Assembly: GCF_001427795.1 (NCBI RefSeq)
Contig: NZ_LMHJ01000001.1
Coordinates: 853,773 to 917,772 of the forward strand
From: Nocardioides sp. Root682
GTDB taxonomy: Bacteria; Actinomycetota; Actinomycetes; Propionibacteriales; Nocardioidaceae
DNA: 64,000 nucleotides
Direction of reading: 5' to 3'
Below, piece by piece: positions 26,375 through 36,018 of the stretch. The notes under the pieces were generated by a model, which saw nothing but the letters and a program-made list of their open reading frames with translations, did no database searches and was not told the origin of the DNA. Numbering within the stretch: the first letter of the stretch is position 1; every line of letters starts with the position of its first letter. The position numbers and the translations under genes are program-made.

Positions 26375-29267
26375 CGCGCTTGGTCCCTTCCGGGTCGTAG
26401 AGAACGGGCGAGGTCACTTCGACCTCGACCAGGCGGTCACCGACGGGCGCCAGCAACACTTCACCGATGCGCTCGCGGCCACCCTTGATCAGGGCGAGCG
26501 CGAACGGGCGCTCGAGCGCGACGCTGTCGTAGCTCGACGTGACGTGGCCGAGCATCGGCACCGGGGTCGGGCGCTCTGCGAGCGACGGTCCGGGCTCGAT
26601 GACCTGGCTGCCCTCGGGCAACCGGGTCGTGCGGTCGACGGGCAGCAGCCCGACCAGGTGCTTGCGGTCGGGGCGCAGGTTGTCGACGCGGGTGTGGGAC
26701 CTCTTGCCGACGAAGTCCTTGACCTTCGACACCACCCACTCCATGCCGGCGTCCTGCGGGGTGACGGTGCCGTCGGTGTCCTGCCCGACGATCGGGTAGC
26801 CCTTCTCGGCGCGCAGCACGTGCATCGTCTCGGTGCCGTACGGCGTGATGTCGAACTCCTCGCCCGCGGCGACGACGTCCTCCCACACCCGGCGGCCGTA
26901 CCAGCCCGAGACGTTGATCTCGAAGGCCAGCTCACCGGAGAACGAGATCCGGCAGATCCGCGCCGGGATGCCCGACGCGAGCGTCGTCTCCTGGAAGGTC
27001 ATGAACCCGAACGCGTCGTTGGAGACGTCCAGGCCCGGCGCCATCCTCGCGATGACCTCGCGCGACTTCGGCCCGACCACTGCCACCGTGGACCACTGCT
27101 CGGTGACCGAGGTGCAGAAGACGTCGAGCTCGGGCCATTCGGTCTGCAGCCACTCCTCGAGCCAGTCGAGGACGCCCGCGGCGCCACCGGTGGTGGTGTG
27201 CATGTAGTAGGTGTCCTCGGACAGGCGCAGGGTCACGCCGTCGTCGAACATCATGCCGTCGGCCTTGCACATCACGCCGTAGCGGGCGGAGCCGATGGCG
27301 AGCTTCTTGTAGGCGTTGGTGTAGATCCGGTTGAGGAACTCCCCCGCGTCCGCGCCCTTGATCTCGATCTTGCCGAGCGTCGAAGCGTCCATCATGCCGA
27401 CAGAGGTGCGGATGGCGCCGCACTCACGAGCGACCGCCGCATCCAGGTCCTCCCCGTCCTGCGGGAAGTACCACGGCCGCAGCCACTGGCCGACGACCTC
27501 GAACTCGGCACCGGCCTTGACGTGCCAGTCGTGGATCGGCGTGATCCGCTTGGGGTCGAACAGCTCGCCGCGCTCGCGCCCGGCCAACGCCGCGAAGAGA
27601 ACCGGCGTGTACGGCGCGCGGTGGTTGGAGAAGCCCACCTCGCCGACCTCGAGGCCCAGCGCCGCGGCGATGACGCCGCCCGCGTTGACCCCCGAGGTCT
27701 TGCCCTGGTCCTGGCCCGTGCCGATCGACGTGTAGCGCTTGACGTGCTCGACGCTGCGCATGCCCGCGCCGGTCGCCCGCCACACGTCGGCGACGGTCTG
27801 GTCGCGGTGGAGGTCGACGAAGTGCTCGTCCCACTCCCCCGGCTCTCCCTCGGCAGAGGGAATCAGCCACAGCTGCCGGGTCTCGCCGGCGGTCGACTGG
27901 CGACTCGTGCCAACCACCGACAGCGGCTCGACCGCGAAGCCCGCCGCCGTCGCCGCTTCGCTGCCAGCAAGGGCACCGTCGCGGAGGACCTCGGCGAGAC
28001 CGACGGTGCCGCGGTTGGCGCCGACCACCCACTGGTCCTTGACCGCACCGTCGGGCACGAAGGCCGCGAGCGCGGCGTCCCAGCGGGTGGTGCCCTGGCG
28101 CTGGCTGTGCAGGTGCACGAGCGGGGTCCACCCACCCGAGACGGCCAGCACGTCGGCCTCCACGGTCTCCAGCGGTGTGACGGTGTCGTCGTCCGCGAGC
28201 CTCGCGACGTGCACGCGCGCCAGGAGCGCCGAGTCGCCGTCGCCCTCGGCCCGCTCGACCGTCGTGCTGTGCAGCACGCGCACACCCGACGCAGCGACCG
28301 CGGTGGCCCGCGGCGAGAAGCTGTTCCGGGCGTCCAGTACGGCGACCACCTCGAGCCCGGCCGCGAGGATGTCCTCGACCAGGTCGTAGGCACTGTCGTT
28401 GGTGGTGGCCACGACGAACCGGCGGCCCGGGGTCACGGCGTACCTGTTGAGGTAGGTGCGCACCGCGCCGGCGAGCATCACGCCGGGGACGTCGTTGCCC
28501 GCGAACACCAGCGGCCGCTCGTAGGCGCCGTTGGCCAGGATCACCTGGGAGGCACGGATGTGCCAGACGCGCTGGCGCGAGACACCGTGCGGCTGCGGGA
28601 CGGAAGTCCCCCCGGCACGGTCCTCCACAGCGATCACGTAGTTGTCGTCGTAGGAGCCGAAGGCCGCCGTACGGGTGAGCACGGTGACCTCTTCCGCTGC
28701 GGCCAGCGTCGCCGCAGCCTCCGCGACCCAGTCGGTGGCGGGCTTGCCGTCGACCTGCTCGGTGCGGCTGGACAGCAGGGAGCCGCCGAGCTCGGCCTGC
28801 TCGTCGAGCAGGACCACCCGGGCGCCGGAGCGAGCGGCGGACAGGGCAGCGGTGAGGCCGGACGGGCCGGCGCCGATCACCAGCACGTCGGTGTGCACGA
28901 ATTTCTTGTCGTACGCCGCCGTGTCGGGCTCGGGGTCCAGGACGCCCAGACCGGAAAGTGTCTTCGCCCGCAGCCCGTCGGTCAGGGAGCGGATGGTGGC
29001 GGTCACCGAGGGTTCGGAGTGCTCACCGAGGACCTGGATGAGCGCGTTCGGCTCCTCCCCGCCGGCGGCGAGGATGCCGCGCGGGCGGCCGCGGTAGATC
29101 GAGTCGCCGACCCGCACCCGGCCGTTGGCGATCAGCGCCGAGGCGACCGTGTCGCCGGGGTGCCCAGTGTGCTCGACACCGTCGACCGTGAACGTGAGGA
29201 CGGTGCTGCGGTCGATGCGGCCACCGCTGGGGAGGCGATTCATCTGGGTGCTCACCGACTTCATCAT
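26367..29267 (-). CDS. soxA: Sarcosine oxidase, alpha subunit
   Basis: 966 residues, full length. In order: an N-terminal ferredoxin-like segment ([20 protein letters not shown]), an NAD-binding fold ([18 protein letters not shown], residues ~127-144), a middle flavin/NAD domain, and a C-terminal GcvT-like THF domain from about residue 575 (with [30 protein letters not shown]). With SoxB, D and G it oxidises sarcosine to glycine and H2O2 and passes the methyl group to THF as 5,10-methylene-THF. ATG 29267 overlaps the soxD stop (ATGA). Confidence 0.95.
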   Translation of the reverse strand: MMKSVSTQMNRLPSGGRIDRSTVLTFTVDGVEHTGHPGDTVASALIANGRVRVGDSIYRGRPRGILAAGGEEPNALIQVLGEHSEPSVTATIRSLTDGLRAKTLSGLGVLDPEPDTAAYDKKFVHTDVLVIGAGPSGLTAALSAARSGARVVLLDEQAELGGSLLSSRTEQVDGKPATDWVAEAAATLAAAEEVTVLTRTAAFGSYDDNYVIAVEDRAGGTSVPQPHGVSRQRVWHIRASQVILANGAYERPLVFAGNDVPGVMLAGAVRTYLNRYAVTPGRRFVVATTNDSAYDLVEDILAAGLEVVAVLDARNSFSPRATAVAASGVRVLHSTTVERAEGDGDSALLARVHVARLADDDTVTPLETVEADVLAVSGGWTPLVHLHSQRQGTTRWDAALAAFVPDGAVKDQWVVGANRGTVGLAEVLRDGALAGSEAATAAGFAVEPLSVVGTSRQSTAGETRQLWLIPSAEGEPGEWDEHFVDLHRDQTVADVWRATGAGMRSVEHVKRYTSIGTGQDQGKTSGVNAGGVIAAALGLEVGEVGFSNHRAPYTPVLFAALAGRERGELFDPKRITPIHDWHVKAGAEFEVVGQWLRPWYFPQDGEDLDAAVARECGAIRTSVGMMDASTLGKIEIKGADAGEFLNRIYTNAYKKLAIGSARYGVMCKADGMMFDDGVTLRLSEDTYYMHTTTGGAAGVLDWLEEWLQTEWPELDVFCTSVTEQWSTVAVVGPKSREVIARMAPGLDVSNDAFGFMTFQETTLASGIPARICRISFSGELAFEINVSGWYGRRVWEDVVAAGEEFDITPYGTETMHVLRAEKGYPIVGQDTDGTVTPQDAGMEWVVSKVKDFVGKRSHTRVDNLRPDRKHLVGLLPVDRTTRLPEGSQVIEPGPSLAERPTPVPMLGHVTSSYDSVALERPFALALIKGGRERIGEVLLAPVGDRLVEVEVTSPVLYDPEGTKRDG

Positions 29268-29581
29268 GGGGTGCCTCCTGCGGCGGCGACGGAACCGAGC
29301 GCGAGGCTGATCTCGGGACGGGGCTCGTTGTTGGTGTAGACGGCGAGGACCTCATAGGTCCGGGTGTCGCGCACGACGTTGAACCAGCGGCGGCAGCCAC
29401 CGCCGTGGACCCAGCGCTCGGCGAACGGGCCCTTCGGGTTGTCACGGAAGAACAGGTACTCGGCCCACTCCTCGTCGGTGAGCACGGCGGGGTCCTCGGG
29501 GTGGGCGACGTGCGCCTGCCCGCCGTACTTGTACTCGGTCTCGTCCCGCAGTCCGCACCACGGGCACTTGATCTGCAACAT
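29264..29581 (-). CDS. soxD: Sarcosine oxidase, delta subunit
   Basis: 105 residues. The zinc-binding residues of SoxD are present: C6 and C9 (KCPWCG) and H59/C63 ([11 protein letters not shown]). This small subunit packs against alpha in the heterotetramer. It is separated from soxB by 70 bp that hold a 13-bp tandem repeat and overlaps soxA by 4 bp. Confidence 0.93.
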   Translation of the reverse strand: MLQIKCPWCGLRDETEYKYGGQAHVAHPEDPAVLTDEEWAEYLFFRDNPKGPFAERWVHGGGCRRWFNVVRDTRTYEVLAVYTNNEPRPEISLALGSVAAAGGTP

Positions 29582-29601
29582 GACAGGTGCTCTCTTCGCT
29601 A

Positions 29602-29640
29602 GGTCTGGTCGCCGGGTCTGGTCGCCGGTTCTGGTCGTCG
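29602..29640. repeat. Three tandem 13-bp repeats between soxB and soxD
   Basis: GGTCTGGTCGCCG occurs twice in a row and is followed by GTTCTGGTCGTCG. This is the only sizeable spacer inside the otherwise overlapping sox operon. Its function is unknown. Confidence 0.6.
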
Positions 29641-29651
29641 TGGGGTGGGGA

Positions 29652-30872
29652 TCAGTGCGCGACGCCGGCGGCGCCGTGCTCGTCGATGAGGTGGCCGGTC
29701 GTGAAGCGCTCCAGGCCGAACGGCTTGTTGAGCTCGTGGGCCTCGCCGGTCGCCATCGTGTGCGCCATCGCCCAGCCAGCCGCGGGGGTGGCCTTGAAGC
29801 CGCCCGTGCCCCAGCCGGCGTTGACGTAGAGGTTCTCCACCGGGGTCGGGCCCATGATCGGCGAGGCGTCGGGGCAGACGTCGACGATGCCGGCCCAGGT
29901 GCGGAGCAGGTGGGCGCGCCCGAAGATCGGGAACAGCTCCAGCGCCGCCGCCATCTGGTGCTCGATCACGTGGAACGAGCCCCGCTGGCCGTAGCCGTTG
30001 TACTGGTCGACGCCCGCGCCCATGACCAGCTCACCCTTGTGCGCTTGGGAGACGTACACGTGGACGTAGTTGGACATGACGACGGTCGGGTGGACCGGCT
30101 CGTAGAGCTCGGAGACCAGCGCCTGCAACGGGTGCGACTGCACCGGGAGCCGGAAGCCCGCCAGGTCGGCCAGCACACTGCTGTGCCCCGCCGCGACCAT
30201 GCCGACCGCGCCGGCGTTGATCCGTCCCCGGGTGGTCTCGACACCGACGACGCGGTTGCCGTCCTTGATGAACCCGGTGACCTCGCAGTTCTGGATGATG
30301 TCGACACCCATCGCGTCGCAGGCCCGGGCGAACGCCCACGCCACGTGGTCGTGCTTGGCGATGCCGGCCCGCGGCTGGAAGGTCGCACCCAGGACCGGGT
30401 AGCGCACGTCCTCGGAGATGTTGACGATCGGGCAGACCTTCTGCACCTCCTCGGGCGTCAGCCACTCGGCGTCGACACCGTTGAGACGGTTCGCCTCCAC
30501 ACGGCGCACCGAGTCACGGACGTCACCGAGCGAGTGCGCCAGGTTGAGCACGCCGCGCTGGCTGAACAGGAAGTCGTAGTCGAGCTCCTCGGGGAGCTCC
30601 TCCCACAGCTTCAACGCGTGCTCGTAGATCGCCGCGCTCTCGTCCCAGAGGTAGTTCGAGCGGATGATCGTGGTGTTGCGCGCCATGTTGCCGCCAGCGA
30701 GCCAGCCCTTCTCCACGATGGCGATGTTCGTCATGCCGTGGTTCTTGGCCAGGTAGTACGCCGTGGCGAGGCCGTGGCCGCCGCCACCGATGATGACCGC
30801 GTCGTACGACGACTTCGGGTCGGGATCGCGCCAGAGCCACTCGGGGTGCTCGCCGGGGAACGGGTTGGACAT
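29652..30872 (-). CDS. soxB: Sarcosine oxidase, beta subunit
   Basis: 406-residue flavoprotein. The FAD-binding fold is [19 protein letters not shown] (residues ~25-43). H174, in [14 protein letters not shown], aligns with the His that binds FMN covalently in corynebacterial sarcosine oxidase. The end segment [14 protein letters not shown] is typical. It performs the amine oxidation, while alpha transfers the C1 unit to THF. ATG 30872 shares a base with the glyA stop (TGATG) and follows GGGGGAGG. Confidence 0.95.
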   Translation of the reverse strand: MSNPFPGEHPEWLWRDPDPKSSYDAVIIGGGGHGLATAYYLAKNHGMTNIAIVEKGWLAGGNMARNTTIIRSNYLWDESAAIYEHALKLWEELPEELDYDFLFSQRGVLNLAHSLGDVRDSVRRVEANRLNGVDAEWLTPEEVQKVCPIVNISEDVRYPVLGATFQPRAGIAKHDHVAWAFARACDAMGVDIIQNCEVTGFIKDGNRVVGVETTRGRINAGAVGMVAAGHSSVLADLAGFRLPVQSHPLQALVSELYEPVHPTVVMSNYVHVYVSQAHKGELVMGAGVDQYNGYGQRGSFHVIEHQMAAALELFPIFGRAHLLRTWAGIVDVCPDASPIMGPTPVENLYVNAGWGTGGFKATPAAGWAMAHTMATGEAHELNKPFGLERFTTGHLIDEHGAAGVAH

Positions 30873-32176
30873 CAGTCCTCCCCCTCGATCAGGTGGCTGT
30901 CGAGGCCGGGGTAGAGCGGGAACTTGCCGGCCAGCGCCTCGACCCGGCTACGCAGCTCTGCCAGCTGGTCAGCGTCGCCGGAGCCCGTGAGGGCGGCGGC
31001 GATGATCTCCGCGACCTCGGCGAACGCGTCCGCGTCGAAACCCCGGGTGGCGAGGGCAGGCGTACCGATGCGCAGGCCCGAGGACACCATGGGCGGACGC
31101 GGGTCGAACGGAACGGCGTTGCGGTTCACGGTGATGCCGATGTGGTGCAGACGGTCCTCACCCTGCTGACCGTCGAGCTCGGAGTGACGCAGGTCCACGA
31201 GGACCAGGTGCACGTCCGTCCCGCCGGAGAGCACCGAGATCCCGGCCTCTGCCAGGTCGGGCTGCGAGAGCCGCTCGGCGATGAGGTGCGCGCCCTCGAG
31301 CGTCCGCTCCTGACGCTCCTTGAACGCCGGCTCGGCGGCCATCTTGAACGCCACCGCCTTGGCCGCGATCACGTGCTCGAGCGGGCCACCCTGCTGGCCA
31401 GGGAAGACCGCCGAGTTGATCTTCTTCGCCAGCTCCTGCTTGCTCAGGATGACGCCGCCACGGGGACCACCGAGGGTCTTGTGCGTGGTCGTCGTGACGA
31501 TGTCCGCGTAGGGCACCGGGCTCGGGTGCAGGCCGGTCGCGACCAGGCCGGCGAAGTGCGCCATGTCCACCATCAGGTAGGCACCGACCAGGTCCGCGAT
31601 ACGGCGGAACTCCGCGAAGTCCAGCTGGCGCGGGTACGCCGACCAGCCGGCCACGATCAGCTTGGGCCTGTGCTCGACGGCGAGGCGCTCGACCTCGGCC
31701 ATGTCGATGCGGAAGTCCTCCTTCGAGACCTGGTAGGCCACGACGTCGTAGAGCTTCCCGGAGAAGTTGAGCCGCATGCCGTGGGTCAGGTGACCTCCGT
31801 GTGCGAGGTCGAGACCGAGGATGGTGTCGCCCGGGTCGAGGAGGGCGAACATCGCTGCCGCGTTGGCCTGGGCACCCGAGTGCGGCTGCACGTTGGCGGC
31901 CTCGGCGCCGAAGAGCTCCTTGATGCGGTCGATGGCGAGCTGCTCGATGACGTCGACGTTCTCGCAGCCGCCGTAGTAGCGGCGGCCGGGGTAGCCCTCG
32001 GCGTACTTGTTGGTGAGGACCGAGCCCTGTGCCTCCATCACCGCGAGCGGTGCGAAGTTCTCCGAGGCGATCATCTCCAGGGTGCTCTGCTGGCGGACCA
32101 GCTCACGGTCGATCTGCTCGGCGACCTCGGGGTCGAAGTCGGCGAGGGTGCGGTCGAGGACGGAAGGCGAAGTCAT
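30872..32176 (-). CDS. glyA: Serine hydroxymethyltransferase
   Basis: About 434 residues. The PLP lysine is K233 in [22 protein letters not shown] and [13 protein letters not shown] are conserved. It combines glycine with 5,10-methylene-THF to give serine, so the two products of sarcosine oxidase meet here. ATG 32176 has GAGAG before it; ATG 32188 is a less well-placed alternative. It lies between fdhA and soxB in the same unit with no gap to soxB. Confidence 0.95.
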   Translation of the reverse strand: MTSPSVLDRTLADFDPEVAEQIDRELVRQQSTLEMIASENFAPLAVMEAQGSVLTNKYAEGYPGRRYYGGCENVDVIEQLAIDRIKELFGAEAANVQPHSGAQANAAAMFALLDPGDTILGLDLAHGGHLTHGMRLNFSGKLYDVVAYQVSKEDFRIDMAEVERLAVEHRPKLIVAGWSAYPRQLDFAEFRRIADLVGAYLMVDMAHFAGLVATGLHPSPVPYADIVTTTTHKTLGGPRGGVILSKQELAKKINSAVFPGQQGGPLEHVIAAKAVAFKMAAEPAFKERQERTLEGAHLIAERLSQPDLAEAGISVLSGGTDVHLVLVDLRHSELDGQQGEDRLHHIGITVNRNAVPFDPRPPMVSSGLRIGTPALATRGFDADAFAEVAEIIAAALTGSGDADQLAELRSRVEALAGKFPLYPGLDSHLIEGED

Positions 32177-32191
32177 GACATCTCTCATCGG

Positions 32192-33406
32192 TCAGGCCCG
32201 GACCATGCCGTGCGGGTCAATGACGAACTTCTGGGCGGCGCCCTTGTCGAACGCCGCGTAGCCCTGCGCCGCGTCGTCGAGGCTGATCGTGGTGGCGTTG
32301 ACGGCCTTCGCGATGTGCGCCTTGTCGGCCAGGATCAGGTTCATCAGCTGGCGGTTGTACTGCTTCACGGGGCACTGGCCGGTGACGAGCGTGTGCGACT
32401 TCGCCCAGCCGAGGCCCAGGCGGACCCCGATCTGGCCGATCTTCGCGGCCTCGTCCACCGCACCCGGGTCGCCGGTCACGTAGAGGCCGGGGATGCCGAG
32501 GGAGGCGCCGGCGCGGGCGATGCCCATGACGTCGTTGAGGACCGTGGCCGGTGCCTCGGCGGCGCCAGCACCGTGGCCGCGCGCCTCGAAGCCGACAGCG
32601 TCGACGGCCGCGTCGACCTCGGGCTCGCCCAGGATGTCGGCCACGATGTCGGTCAGGGAGTCACCCTTGGAGAGGTCAGCGATGTCGCAGCCGAAGCTGG
32701 CGGCCTGCGCGAGACGGTCGGCGTTCATGTCGCCGACGATGACCCGCGAGGCACCCAGGAGCTGCGCGGAGTAGGCCGCGGCCAGGCCCACCGGGCCGGC
32801 GCCGGCGACGTACACGGTCGAGCCGGTGGTCACGCCGGCGGTGTAGGCGCCGTGGTAGCCCGTCGGGAAGATGTCCGAGAGCATCGTGAGGTCGAGGATC
32901 TTCTCCAGCGCGGCGTCCCGGTCGGGGAAGCGCAGCAGGTTGAAGTCGGCGAACGGGATCAGCACGTACTCGGCCTGACCGCCGGCCCAGCCGCCCATGT
33001 CGACGTAGCCGTAGGCCGCGCCCGCACGCGCCGGGTTCACGTTGAGGCAGATGCCCGTCTTGCCCTCGTTGCACATCCGGCAGCGTCCACAGGCGATGTT
33101 GAACGGCACCGAGCAGATGTCGCCGACCTTGTGGAAGAGGACGTCGTCACCGATCTCGACGATCTCGCCGGTGATCTCGTGACCGAGGGACTGGCCGACC
33201 GGAGCCGTCGTACGGCCGCGGACCATGTGCTGGTCGCTGCCGCAGATGTTGGTCGTGACCAGCTTGAGGATCACGGCGTGCGGCGCGGCCTGCTTGATGC
33301 CGAGCCCCTGGGCGACCTCGAGCGGGATCTCCAGCTTGGGGAACTCGGTGTTCTCGATCTCGACCTTGCCGGGTCCTGCGTAGACGACGACTCTGTTGTC
33401 AGCCAT
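32192..33406 (-). CDS. fdhA: Glutathione-independent formaldehyde dehydrogenase (zinc)
   Basis: About 404 residues of the medium-chain zinc dehydrogenase family. Catalytic zinc ligands are expected at C55 (NICGSDQH) and H76 (LGHE). The structural zinc is bound by C106, C109, C112 and C120. The nucleotide fold is VAGAGPVGLAAAY. Length and insertions match the Pseudomonas FdhA branch, which oxidises free formaldehyde to formate with tightly bound NAD. Here it removes the formaldehyde released by the GbcAB demethylase. ATG 33406 has ACGGAG upstream; earlier in-frame starts lie in a G-rich spacer. Confidence 0.92.
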   Translation of the reverse strand: MADNRVVVYAGPGKVEIENTEFPKLEIPLEVAQGLGIKQAAPHAVILKLVTTNICGSDQHMVRGRTTAPVGQSLGHEITGEIVEIGDDVLFHKVGDICSVPFNIACGRCRMCNEGKTGICLNVNPARAGAAYGYVDMGGWAGGQAEYVLIPFADFNLLRFPDRDAALEKILDLTMLSDIFPTGYHGAYTAGVTTGSTVYVAGAGPVGLAAAYSAQLLGASRVIVGDMNADRLAQAASFGCDIADLSKGDSLTDIVADILGEPEVDAAVDAVGFEARGHGAGAAEAPATVLNDVMGIARAGASLGIPGLYVTGDPGAVDEAAKIGQIGVRLGLGWAKSHTLVTGQCPVKQYNRQLMNLILADKAHIAKAVNATTISLDDAAQGYAAFDKGAAQKFVIDPHGMVRA

Positions 33407-33477
33407 GGGGTGACTCCGTTCTTGCTTCGGGTGGGGCTTCGGGGTGGGGGCTTCGGGGGAAGGGACTGCGGGCGCGG

Positions 33478-34620
33478 TCAGGCTTCGAGGGCGAGATCGC
33501 TGAGCGGCTTCGAGCAGCAGGCGAGGATCTTCCCGGCGGTGATCTCGCGGGGGCGGATGCCGCCGTTGTGGTTCATCTCCACCTCGCCGGAGAGCTTGGG
33601 GAGCTTGCAGGTGCCGCACATGCCCTGGCTGCAGGACGACGCGAGGCGTACGCCCGCTGCCAGTGCCGCGTCCAGGACGAACTGGTCGGCGCGGCAGGTG
33701 ACCGTCTTGCCGCTCTTGGTGAATTCGACGGAGTACGTCGCCACGCCGTCATCGCTCGCGGGCGGCGGCGAGACGGCGATCTCGTCGTACTCGACTCCCT
33801 CGGGCGGCGGCGTCGCGCCGGGCTGGGCCGGGTCGTCGAAGGTGAAGCTCTCCTCGTGGTAGTTGCCGAGGTCGTAGTCGAGCTCGCCCAGGATGCGGCG
33901 TACCGCCTCCATGTAGGGCACCGGACCGCAGTTGAAGGTGACCCGCTCGTGCAGGTCGGGGACGATCGTCTGCAGCATGGTGGGCGAGAGGCGACCGCGC
34001 ATGCCGCCCCAGCGCTCCGAGGGATAGTCGTTCTCACAGACGTGCACGACCCGGAGGTTGGGCATCAGCGTCTCGATGGCCGCGAGCTCGTGGCGGAAGA
34101 CGATGTCGCTCGGCGTCCGGGCGCTGTGGAGGAAGACCACGTCGGCGTGCGAACCGAGGTCGTACATGGTTCGGAGCATCGACATCAGCGGGGTGATGCC
34201 GCTGCCCGCGGAGAGGAAAACGTACCTCTCCGCCGGCTGCTTCGCGAGCGTGAAGGCACCGAGCGGGGCCAGCGCGGTGACCTTGCTGCCGGGCACGATG
34301 TTGTCGTGGATCCAGTTCGACACCGCGCCGCCCACGACCCGCTTGACCGTGATGGCGATGCGGTGGGGGCGGGTCGGCGGCGACGAGACGGTGTAGCACC
34401 GGTTCACCGGGTAGCCGTCGATGTCGAGCATCAGGGTCAGGAACTGCCCCGCGTCGAAGTCGAAGAGCTGGTCGCCCTCGGGCTCGAACACGAAGTTCTT
34501 GACGTCGTGGGTGACGTCGCTGACCGCGGTGCACACCAGCACGGCCTGGTCCTCCTCCGACCAGCAGGCAGGCGACTGCAGGGACGGCACGAGGCGCTGG
34601 GGTGCCTGGGTGGACGACAT
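33478..34620 (-). CDS. gbcB: Glycine betaine monooxygenase reductase component
   Basis: About 380 residues. FAD domain with NRCYTVSSPP, NAD domain with SAGSGITPLMSMLR and FNCGPVPYMEAV, and a C-terminal plant-type [2Fe-2S] domain with SSCSQGMCGTCKLP and a distal Cys pair. It passes electrons from NADH to the Rieske protein GbcA, encoded immediately upstream. GTG/ATG choices further out were rejected because ATG 34620 carries GGAGGAGC and leaves a 28-bp spacer to gbcA. Confidence 0.93.
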   Translation of the reverse strand: MSSTQAPQRLVPSLQSPACWSEEDQAVLVCTAVSDVTHDVKNFVFEPEGDQLFDFDAGQFLTLMLDIDGYPVNRCYTVSSPPTRPHRIAITVKRVVGGAVSNWIHDNIVPGSKVTALAPLGAFTLAKQPAERYVFLSAGSGITPLMSMLRTMYDLGSHADVVFLHSARTPSDIVFRHELAAIETLMPNLRVVHVCENDYPSERWGGMRGRLSPTMLQTIVPDLHERVTFNCGPVPYMEAVRRILGELDYDLGNYHEESFTFDDPAQPGATPPPEGVEYDEIAVSPPPASDDGVATYSVEFTKSGKTVTCRADQFVLDAALAAGVRLASSCSQGMCGTCKLPKLSGEVEMNHNGGIRPREITAGKILACCSKPLSDLALEA

Positions 34621-34648
34621 TTCTTGCTCCTCCGGAGATCCGTGGTGA

Positions 34649-35968
34649 CTACTGGTTCGCGACCGCGTTGAGGTGGCCGAGCCTCTCGGCGTTCTCGCGG
34701 TGCGGCGTGAGGTAGTCGTGGAGCCGGCCGACGTACCAGTTGATGAAGGACTCGACGTCGTCCTCGACGAGGGCGTAGGGACCGGGCACGTAGGCCGGGT
34801 CCGTGACACCGCGCTGGGCCTTCTCGACCAGGATGCGGTCCTGGTCGTTGGTGGCCTTCCAGACGCCGGTCAGTCCCTCGATCGTGTAGTCCTCGCCCTC
34901 GACGGCATCCGGGTGCACGAGCCAGGTCGTGCGGACCAGGGACCGGTCCGGACCGAGCGGCAGGACGCTGAACACGATCGCGTGGTCGCCGAGCAGGTGG
35001 AACCAGGAGTTGGGCTGCATGTGGAGGGACAGGTCGCCGAACTTCGGGGTGGTGACGTCGCCGATGAGCTTGCGGCACACCTGGGCACCGTCGGGGCCGA
35101 AGGACGCCCCGTCGCCGTCCAGCGGGAGCCGCATGATCATGAAGCCGGTCGGGCGCGTGTCGAGCTCGTGGACGAGCTCCCGCGGGACCCCGTTGGTCTT
35201 GCAGACGCTGTCGAGGTTCGCAGTGGCGGCGAGGTAGCGCTCGTAGATCGGCTGCATCCGCGGCGTGACGTCGTCCTCGGAGTAGCGGAGGAACGGGAAG
35301 TACGAGGTGATCAGCTCCGGGTGCGACGCGTCGCAGTGGTGGCACTCACGGTTGTTCTCCATGACGAGCTTCCAGTTGCCCTCCTCGACGAGGTCGGTCT
35401 GGTGCGCGACCTTCGCGTCCTTGAGGCGGTACGACGCCAGGTACGGCTCGATCACGGCAGCCACCTCGTCGAAGTCTGCCGGCGGCTCGTCGGCCAGGCA
35501 GATGAAGACCAGGCCGGCGACGGTGCGCACGTGGACCTGCTTGAGGCCGAACTGTTGCTTGTCGAAGCTGGGTGACTGGCCCTCGGCGAAGATCAGGCTG
35601 CCGTCGGTGCGGTAGGTCCACTGGTGGTAGGGGCACACCAGGTTGCCGACCGAGCCACACGGGTCCTCGAGCAGGCGTGAGCCCCGGTGCCGGCACACGT
35701 TGCGCAGCGCGCGGACGCCCTCGTCGTCGTCGCGCACGACGATCAGCGACTGGGCACCGATCTCGACGGTGACGTAGTCTCCCGGCTCGGGGATCTCGGC
35801 CTCGGTGGTGACGAAGAGCCAGTGCTGGCCGAAGATCGCCGCCATGTCGAGGTCGTAGACCTCCTGGCTCGCGTAGAAGGGCGCCTCCAGGCTGTAGCCC
35901 ACCTCACGGCGCTCGACCATGGCAGCGATCTCGGCGACGTTGGCCGCAGGGCCGGTCTTGAAACTCAC
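34649..35968 (-). CDS. gbcA: Glycine betaine monooxygenase, Rieske oxygenase component
   Basis: About 439 residues. The Rieske [2Fe-2S] ligands are C92/H94 (CRHRG) and C112/H115 (CPYHQW). The mononuclear iron site begins ENNRECHHCDASH, with H211 and H216 as likely ligands. It removes one methyl from betaine as formaldehyde, giving dimethylglycine. Choice of substrate is inferred from the dimethylglycine oxidase just upstream, FdhA downstream and the betaine importers. GTG 35968 with GGAGG six bases before it is the start. The frame is open much further upstream but only as a shadow of the dimethylglycine oxidase gene. Confidence 0.93.
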   Translation of the reverse strand: MSFKTGPAANVAEIAAMVERREVGYSLEAPFYASQEVYDLDMAAIFGQHWLFVTTEAEIPEPGDYVTVEIGAQSLIVVRDDDEGVRALRNVCRHRGSRLLEDPCGSVGNLVCPYHQWTYRTDGSLIFAEGQSPSFDKQQFGLKQVHVRTVAGLVFICLADEPPADFDEVAAVIEPYLASYRLKDAKVAHQTDLVEEGNWKLVMENNRECHHCDASHPELITSYFPFLRYSEDDVTPRMQPIYERYLAATANLDSVCKTNGVPRELVHELDTRPTGFMIMRLPLDGDGASFGPDGAQVCRKLIGDVTTPKFGDLSLHMQPNSWFHLLGDHAIVFSVLPLGPDRSLVRTTWLVHPDAVEGEDYTIEGLTGVWKATNDQDRILVEKAQRGVTDPAYVPGPYALVEDDVESFINWYVGRLHDYLTPHRENAERLGHLNAVANQ

Positions 35969-36018
35969 AGGGAACCTCCGGATGAAGAAGAAAGGGGTTG
36001 GAAGAGGGACGTGGGCGG

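Noticed and set aside
26361..29339. 992-codon plus-strand open frame opposite soxA
   Set aside because: Shadow frame; soxA on the other strand has all expected domains and correct overlaps with soxD and soxG.
32177..32191. Glycine riboswitch upstream of glyA or the sox genes
   Set aside because: There is no leader: fdhA ends 15 bp before the glyA start and the other genes overlap, leaving no room for an aptamer.
30893..33862. 989-codon plus-strand open frame opposite glyA and fdhA
   Set aside because: It spans two genuine genes and their gap and has no recognisable domain.
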